From JBBSEZ01 sp038239195 (GTDB taxonomy: Bacteria > Planctomycetota > Planctomycetia > Gemmatales > Gemmataceae): a stretch of 17,574 nt of DNA. This document shows, in pieces, positions 12,932 to 17,574 of this stretch. The notes under the pieces are model-generated. The model did no database searches. It saw nothing but the letters and a program-made list of their open reading frames with translations, and had not been told where the DNA came from. The stretch spans positions 1 to 17,574 of the forward strand of contig JBBSEZ010000189.1 in the NCBI GenBank assembly GCA_038239195.1, given 5' to 3'. The position numbers and the translations under genes were made by a program. The stretch's first letter is position 1, and the number at the start of each line of letters is the position of its first letter.

Positions 12932-15900
12932 ATGCCTACCGCGCTCACCACCGCTCGCGACCTGCTCGAGGCGTTGCGGGACAGCCGCGTCCTGCCCCCC
13001 GCCGAGCTCGACCGCCTGCTGGGCGACCCCCAACTCTGCGCCCTCGGTGCCAAAGCGCTGGCCGGCGAGCTGCTCCGTCGCGACGCCCTGACGGCCTACC
13101 AGGCCAACCAGCTCTTCCTGGGCAAAGGCGGCGACCTGGTCCTGGGGCCCTACGTGTTGCTGGAGCGCGTCGGGCAGGGTGGCATGGGCTCCGTGTTCAA
13201 GGCGCGCCACTCCCGGCTGGGGCGCATCGTCGCCTTGAAGGTCATCCGCAAGGAGCGCCTCGCCAGCCCCGACGCCGTGCGACGGTTTCGCCGCGAGATT
13301 CAGGCGGCGGCGCAACTCAACCATCCCAACGTGGTGGTCGCCTACGACGCCGAGGAGGCCGCCGGCACGCATTACCTCGCGATGGAATTCGTCGAGGGGG
13401 CCGACCTCGCCAGGCTCGTCAAGGAGAAGGGGCCGCTGCCGGTGGCGCGGGCCTGCGAGTACGTCCGGCAGGCGGCGCTGGGCTTGCAGCACGCCCACGA
13501 GCAGGGGCTGGTCCACCGCGACGTCAAGCCTTCCAACCTGCTGCTCGGCCCCGACGGGCAGGTCAAGGTGCTCGACCTCGGCCTCGCCCGGCTGAACGCG
13601 GTCCCGAGCCCGGAGTGCGCCGAGAGCGTCCTGACCGAGACCGGCGCGGTCATGGGCACGCCGGACTACATCGCCCCCGAGCAGGTGGAGCAATCCAACG
13701 CGGTGGACGTCCGGGCCGACGTCTACAGCCTCGGGTGTACCCTGTATCATCTGCTCGCCGGGGCCCCGCCGTTCGCCGGCTTCTCGATGGGCAAGAAGCT
13801 CGCCTGCCACCTTGCGACGGAACCGCCGCGCCTGGAGAACGTGCGCCCCGACGTGCCGGCGGCGCTCGGCGCCGTCGTGCGGAAGATGATGGCCAAGCGC
13901 CCCGAGGACCGCTACCAGGTCCCCGGAGAGGTGGCGCAGGCGCTGGCCGCGTTGCCCGAAGCACCTCCCCGGGGCGTCGGGGCCGCCCTGGTCCCACCCC
14001 CGGCCGTGCCGCAGGCCCCGATTGCGACCCTGGCCCCGCAAGAGACCGCTGTCTCGCTCGCCAGGCTCGCCCCGGAGCCGCGCCGCGCCCGCTGGTGGTT
14101 CGGGGGGGCTGCCGCCGTCCTGGCCCTCGCGGGAGCGCTGGCGTGGGGCCTGAGTGGGGCGCGAAGGCCTCCCCCTCCTCCGGGCCCCGAGCCGGTGCCC
14201 GTGCCCGCGCAACTTCCGCCGCTCGATCGGCTGAGCGCAAGCGCGATCCCCGCCGAGGAGCGCTTCGCCTGGCAGCCGGCGGAACTGGTGGCGGTTTTCG
14301 GCAACCACCGCGGGCGCCACGTCGGCCCTCGGGGCGAGGTGATGGCCGTCGCCTGGGCACCGGACGGCACGCTGGCCGCCAGCGCCGACTGCGGAGGGAC
14401 CATCTTCCTCTGGGACGCGCAAACGGGGCGCGAGCGGCAGCGCATCGTCCTCTCGGGGGCCCGCGGCGTACACGCCGTGGCGTTCGACCGCCGGAGCAAG
14501 CTGCTGGCGTTCGGCGACACGAAAGGCGGAACGCACCTGTGGGAGCGGACCGCCACCGGCTTCAAGAGCCGCGCCGACCTGACCGGGCACGCCGACAAGG
14601 TCACGGGCGTGGCGTTCAGCCCCGACGGGAGCACTCTGGCCTCGGCGAGCGCGGACCGGACCGTGCGGCTGTGGGGGCTCTCGCGCTTCGTCCCTGAAAC
14701 CATCGCCGTCCTGAAAGGACACCTCAGCGACGTGAGGCAGGTGGCGTTCTCGCCCGACGGGCAAACGCTGGCCAGCGCCAGCGAGGACCGCACGGTGCGG
14801 CTCCGCCGGCGGACGGACAAGGGCTGGGCCGATGCCGCGACGATCCCCCACGAGAGCGGCGTCCGCTGTCTGGCCTTCGCGGCGGACGGCACCCTGGCCA
14901 CGGGGTGTCGCGATGGCACGCTCCGCCTGTGGGACGTCGGCAAGGACAAGGCGAGCCAGCGCGCGGTGGTCCGCGCCCACGCCGGGCGCGTGGACGGCCT
15001 GGGGTTTTCCCCCGACGGCCTGGCGCTGGCGACGGCGGGGGACGACGGCGAGGTCCGCGTCTGGCGCGACCTGCGCGCGACCGAGCTGGTCGAGATGACC
15101 GTCTTGAAGGGGCACCGCGGGGGAACGAGCGGCATCGCCTTCTCGCCGGACGGACGGGGCCTGGTGTCGGGCGGCGGCGACTACAGCGTGCGCTTCTGGG
15201 CCCACGGGCCCGGGGGCTGGAAGGAGCGTCGCCCGCTGATCGGGCACGTGCGAGCGGTGACGGGGGTGGCCTTTCTCGAGGACGGCCTGGCGACGGGCAG
15301 CGCGGACGGTACGGTGCGCCGCTGGCGCCTGCCCGGGGAGAATGGCGAAGCGCCCGTCCTGCTCACCACCGGGGCGACGCAGCCTCGCGTGGCGAGCTTG
15401 CCCGAGGCCAACCTGATGGCCGCCTCGGTCGGGCCAAACGTCCTGGTGTGGGAGTTGACGCGCGAGGAGGCGGGCCCCCCGGTGGAGAGAGCGCGGAGCG
15501 GGCTGAAGGTGGGGTCGCTGGTCTGGTCGGCGCACCGAGGCCGGCGCCTGGCCTTCGGCAATGGGAAGGGAGAAATCGCCGTTCTGAACCTGGCCCCTTC
15601 AGGCGAGCGACGCGCCCTCGCGCGGTTCGCGGCCAACGCCCAGCCCGTGACGGCCCTGGCCTTCTCTCCGGGCGACCAGGTGCTGGCGGCGGGAGGGGCC
15701 GACGGCGCGGTGCGCCTGTGGCGCGAGGCCGGCGACGGCTGGATTCAGCGCTCCGCCCTGAGCGGGCACAAGGCCGCGCTGGCGGGCCTTGCCTTCACGC
15801 CCAACGGGAAGCTCCTGATCTCGGCCGACGGGGCCGGCAGCGTGCGCCTCTGGGACGTGCAGCCCGCCCGGCCCCACCCCGCGCGGCCGGTCCTCGCTCG

Positions 15901-16150
15901 CCTGTCCGCCGCCGTCACCGACCTGGCGCTGTCTCCCGACGGCAAGACGCTGGCCGTGGCCGTCGCCGGCGGGCGGCTGACGTGGTGGGACGTGGCGTCG
16001 TGGGAGAAGCGCGGCGAGCGCGGCCTGCCGTTCGGCATTGGCGCCCTCGCCTTCGCCCCGGACGGCCGGCACCTCGCCACCGGCAACGAGAACGGCACGG
16101 TCTACGTGCTGCGGCTGGCGCCGGCGCCCGAGGGCCCGGCGCGGCCATGA
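12932..16150 (+). CDS. Membrane Ser/Thr protein kinase with double WD40 propeller
   Basis: A 1072-residue protein. Residues 1-70 are the helical region usually seen ahead of planctomycete kinases (LLEALRDSRVLPPAELDRLL, ALTAYQANQLF). The Hanks-type kinase domain (about 73-335) is complete: glycine loop GQGGMG (81-86), Lys103 in VALKVI, HRDVKPSN with Asp197, DLGLAR with Asp215 (DLG in place of DFG), GTPDYIAPEQ, and DVRADVYSLGCTLYHLLAG. A Pro/Ala-rich linker leads to one membrane helix (about 388-405, WWFGGAAAVLALAGALAWGL). Beyond it, residues about 455-1070 hold some 14 WD40-like repeats (VAFSPDGxxLASASxDxTVRLW type, one degenerate), enough for two seven-bladed propellers. So the kinase is cytoplasmic and the propellers are periplasmic/outer-side, a receptor-like layout. 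No clear ribosome site precedes the ATG. Ligand and substrates are unknown. Confidence 0.93.
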   Translation: MPTALTTARDLLEALRDSRVLPPAELDRLLGDPQLCALGAKALAGELLRRDALTAYQANQLFLGKGGDLVLGPYVLLERVGQGGMGSVFKARHSRLGRIVALKVIRKERLASPDAVRRFRREIQAAAQLNHPNVVVAYDAEEAAGTHYLAMEFVEGADLARLVKEKGPLPVARACEYVRQAALGLQHAHEQGLVHRDVKPSNLLLGPDGQVKVLDLGLARLNAVPSPECAESVLTETGAVMGTPDYIAPEQVEQSNAVDVRADVYSLGCTLYHLLAGAPPFAGFSMGKKLACHLATEPPRLENVRPDVPAALGAVVRKMMAKRPEDRYQVPGEVAQALAALPEAPPRGVGAALVPPPAVPQAPIATLAPQETAVSLARLAPEPRRARWWFGGAAAVLALAGALAWGLSGARRPPPPPGPEPVPVPAQLPPLDRLSASAIPAEERFAWQPAELVAVFGNHRGRHVGPRGEVMAVAWAPDGTLAASADCGGTIFLWDAQTGRERQRIVLSGARGVHAVAFDRRSKLLAFGDTKGGTHLWERTATGFKSRADLTGHADKVTGVAFSPDGSTLASASADRTVRLWGLSRFVPETIAVLKGHLSDVRQVAFSPDGQTLASASEDRTVRLRRRTDKGWADAATIPHESGVRCLAFAADGTLATGCRDGTLRLWDVGKDKASQRAVVRAHAGRVDGLGFSPDGLALATAGDDGEVRVWRDLRATELVEMTVLKGHRGGTSGIAFSPDGRGLVSGGGDYSVRFWAHGPGGWKERRPLIGHVRAVTGVAFLEDGLATGSADGTVRRWRLPGENGEAPVLLTTGATQPRVASLPEANLMAASVGPNVLVWELTREEAGPPVERARSGLKVGSLVWSAHRGRRLAFGNGKGEIAVLNLAPSGERRALARFAANAQPVTALAFSPGDQVLAAGGADGAVRLWREAGDGWIQRSALSGHKAALAGLAFTPNGKLLISADGAGSVRLWDVQPARPHPARPVLARLSAAVTDLALSPDGKTLAVAVAGGRLTWWDVASWEKRGERGLPFGIGALAFAPDGRHLATGNENGTVYVLRLAPAPEGPARP

Positions 16151-16294
16151 GCGCCCGCGGGAGGAGACCAGCGTGGCGGGCGGGGCTGGGCTCGTTTCGT
16201 TCCACTCACTCGCGGGTTTGCAAGAACAAGTGAGACTGTAGCATCGGAACCTTGTGAACGCGCATGTCAGAGTTGACGTCGGAGATTTCACCCC

Positions 16295-17356
16295 ATGTCG
16301 GTATCTGTTGACCACGCCCAAGCAAGAAAGGCCCTTGGTGATGCCTGGGAAAAAATCGACGATCTCACCGTCGTCGCTCCCTCTGCCGTCGTCCCGCATC
16401 TCGAAACCGTCATCTTGGCTTCCGACGTGACCTACAAGTACATCCTCGTCACGGGAATTCTCGCCAAGTGCGTCAATCCGAGCGTTCATCCGAGAGCGCT
16501 TCAAGTGGCAAGCACTCTCCAGCATTCTTTCGACGCCAGGAGCCTCTGTCATGATGTAGTGGTCAATTTCGAGAAGGCCCACGGCGATCTCTGGGGGCGG
16601 TCCAACGAGCCGTACCTCAACAAACCTGCCCGCCATCCAGAGCACGACCAAACGAACCCGCAGCTGAAGAACAAGAGGGTCGCTATCACCGTTCATCAGG
16701 CGCTGGAGTTTGCCCACAATGCCCCCGCTCCTAACGCGTTCGCCATGCTCGTGCATCTCCTGCGGCTGAGTAAGCAGCGGTCAGAGACCCTTCCGGTCGC
16801 CACCAGCCAGGTTGAAACGTCGTACCGACGAGTGGTGGACTTCGTTCAGCAGTTCCTCGCAACTTCGGACGGCGGCACGCACTTGGTTGCCGTTGTCGGA
16901 GCGTTCGTGGCCTTGCTCAACGAAGGTTTCGACGTGAGGGTATACCCTCCCAACGTCCCCGACAAGTTCGCCAACACTGCTGGCGACATCGAAATTCGCC
17001 AGGACAAGCTGCTTGTCAGCGCCTACGAAAGCAAGCAGCGCCCCATCAACCTTGACGACGTCCGCCACGGTGTCAGCAAGGCGAAGCGGGCTGGCGTCCT
17101 CGAATACTGCTTCGTGTATTCGGCGGGGCTGGCGCCCGGTCAGGAGGCGGCAATTCAGGAGGAAGTGCTGCACGAAGGAGAGAACTTAGATGTACTTTTG
17201 CTCGACGTCCATGACGCCTACGAGGAGTGGGCTGTGGCACTGGGCCCCATTCGCCGGGCGAAGTTTGGTATCACTGTCGTCAACCTGCTGCGCGACGACA
17301 TGCACCGCTCGGAGGTCGCGGGGCAAGCGGCGGAGTTGTGGAACTCGCGCGAATAG
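16295..17356 (+). CDS. SacI-family type II restriction endonuclease
   Basis: A 353-residue protein starting at ATG 16295 with GGAGA (16281-16285) 9 nt upstream. The N-terminal half has the block I associate with the SacI endonuclease family: ILVTGILAKCVNPSVHPRALQ, DARSLCHDVVVNFE and GRSNEPYLNKPARHPE. The C-terminal half carries a PD-(D/E)xK-like nuclease core: GDIEI (Asp231) followed by LLVSAYESK with Glu245 and Lys247. The product would be a cytoplasmic enzyme cutting unmodified DNA; the family prototype cuts GAGCTC, but the specificity here cannot be read off. The gene is visibly less GC-rich than its neighbours and uses A/T-ending codons more, which suggests horizontal transfer. No DNA methyltransferase is found upstream; it may lie beyond the right edge. 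Family assignment is from remembered motifs. Confidence 0.8.
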   Translation: MSVSVDHAQARKALGDAWEKIDDLTVVAPSAVVPHLETVILASDVTYKYILVTGILAKCVNPSVHPRALQVASTLQHSFDARSLCHDVVVNFEKAHGDLWGRSNEPYLNKPARHPEHDQTNPQLKNKRVAITVHQALEFAHNAPAPNAFAMLVHLLRLSKQRSETLPVATSQVETSYRRVVDFVQQFLATSDGGTHLVAVVGAFVALLNEGFDVRVYPPNVPDKFANTAGDIEIRQDKLLVSAYESKQRPINLDDVRHGVSKAKRAGVLEYCFVYSAGLAPGQEAAIQEEVLHEGENLDVLLLDVHDAYEEWAVALGPIRRAKFGITVVNLLRDDMHRSEVAGQAAELWNSRE

Positions 17357-17574
17357 TTCCGGCAGGGCGAGTGATGGGTCAAGCATCTCGGTCTACTGTT
17401 GCGGGGCCCCTCCGATCCTTGCTGGGTTTGGGCCCAGGGCGTACGCACCATTCTAGGCAATGTGGGCAGCATGGGGTATTTTGGCCAGCATGGGCAGCAA
17501 CCGGGTATCGGGCCACGTCCGTTGGCAAAACCAACGGGGTCGATAAACCCAAGGAGGTGACTACCCAAGGGCAC
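17357..17574. other. Right-edge region without a supported gene
   Basis: After the endonuclease stop I see no supported CDS. A 29-codon frame (17471-17560, MGYFGQHGQQPGIG...) has no ribosome site or family. AAGGAGGTGA at 17551-17560 is an almost perfect anti-16S complement, but no ATG follows at a normal distance inside the window; a GTG at 17557 overlaps it. Confidence 0.5.

Noticed and set aside
12827..15535. 902-codon minus-strand open frame opposite the kinase
   Set aside because: Its residues reflect the WD40 and kinase codons read backwards; no domain is visible and it overlaps unmistakable kinase motifs.
17471..17560. 29-codon frame followed by AAGGAGGTGA at the right edge
   Set aside because: No ribosome site in front and no family; the strong anti-16S match has no start codon at a usable distance inside the window.

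Overview
This window looks like a chromosomal piece of a GC-rich planctomycete, probably of the Gemmata/Gemmataceae type. The evidence is a DUF1549/DUF1553 protein paired with a Tat-exported DUF1501 protein, a very large Ser/Thr kinase fused through one membrane segment to WD40 propellers, a DUF5678-like small protein, and secreted proteins of low complexity. No rRNA, tRNA, CRISPR array or transposase gene was seen.

Left part (1-6156): a run of poorly characterised genes with a proteolysis theme. A secreted Cys-rich repeat protein runs off the left edge on the minus strand. On the plus strand follow a trypsin-like protease without a signal peptide (884-2164), a small protein that resembles the module in front of the trypsin domain (2347-2598), a secreted protein (2771-3409) and a small membrane protein that seems frameshifted (3630-4030). 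Facing them on the minus strand are a subtilisin-fold protein in which all three catalytic residues appear replaced (5311-6156), a free-standing protein resembling a subtilisin propeptide/I9 inhibitor with its own -10 box (4813-5043), and a third gene coupled to it by a GTGA overlap and broken by a homopolymer frameshift (4132-4816). Intracellular trypsin, pseudo-subtilase and loose inhibitor/propeptide-like domains together are the best candidate for an undescribed system.

Middle part (6297-12679): uroporphyrinogen decarboxylase (hemE), a DUF5678-like small protein overlapping by ATGA with an exported glycoside hydrolase, a very long perfect palindrome between convergent genes, and the minus-strand DUF1549/DUF1553 - DUF1501 pair, whose two genes are separated by a nested inverted repeat.

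Right part (12812-17574): a strong hairpin and a perfect TATAAT box precede a 1072-residue membrane kinase with about 14 WD40 repeats (two seven-bladed propellers). It is followed by a more AT-rich, probably acquired gene for a SacI-family restriction endonuclease. No partner methyltransferase lies in the window, although the SacI target GAGCTC is common here.
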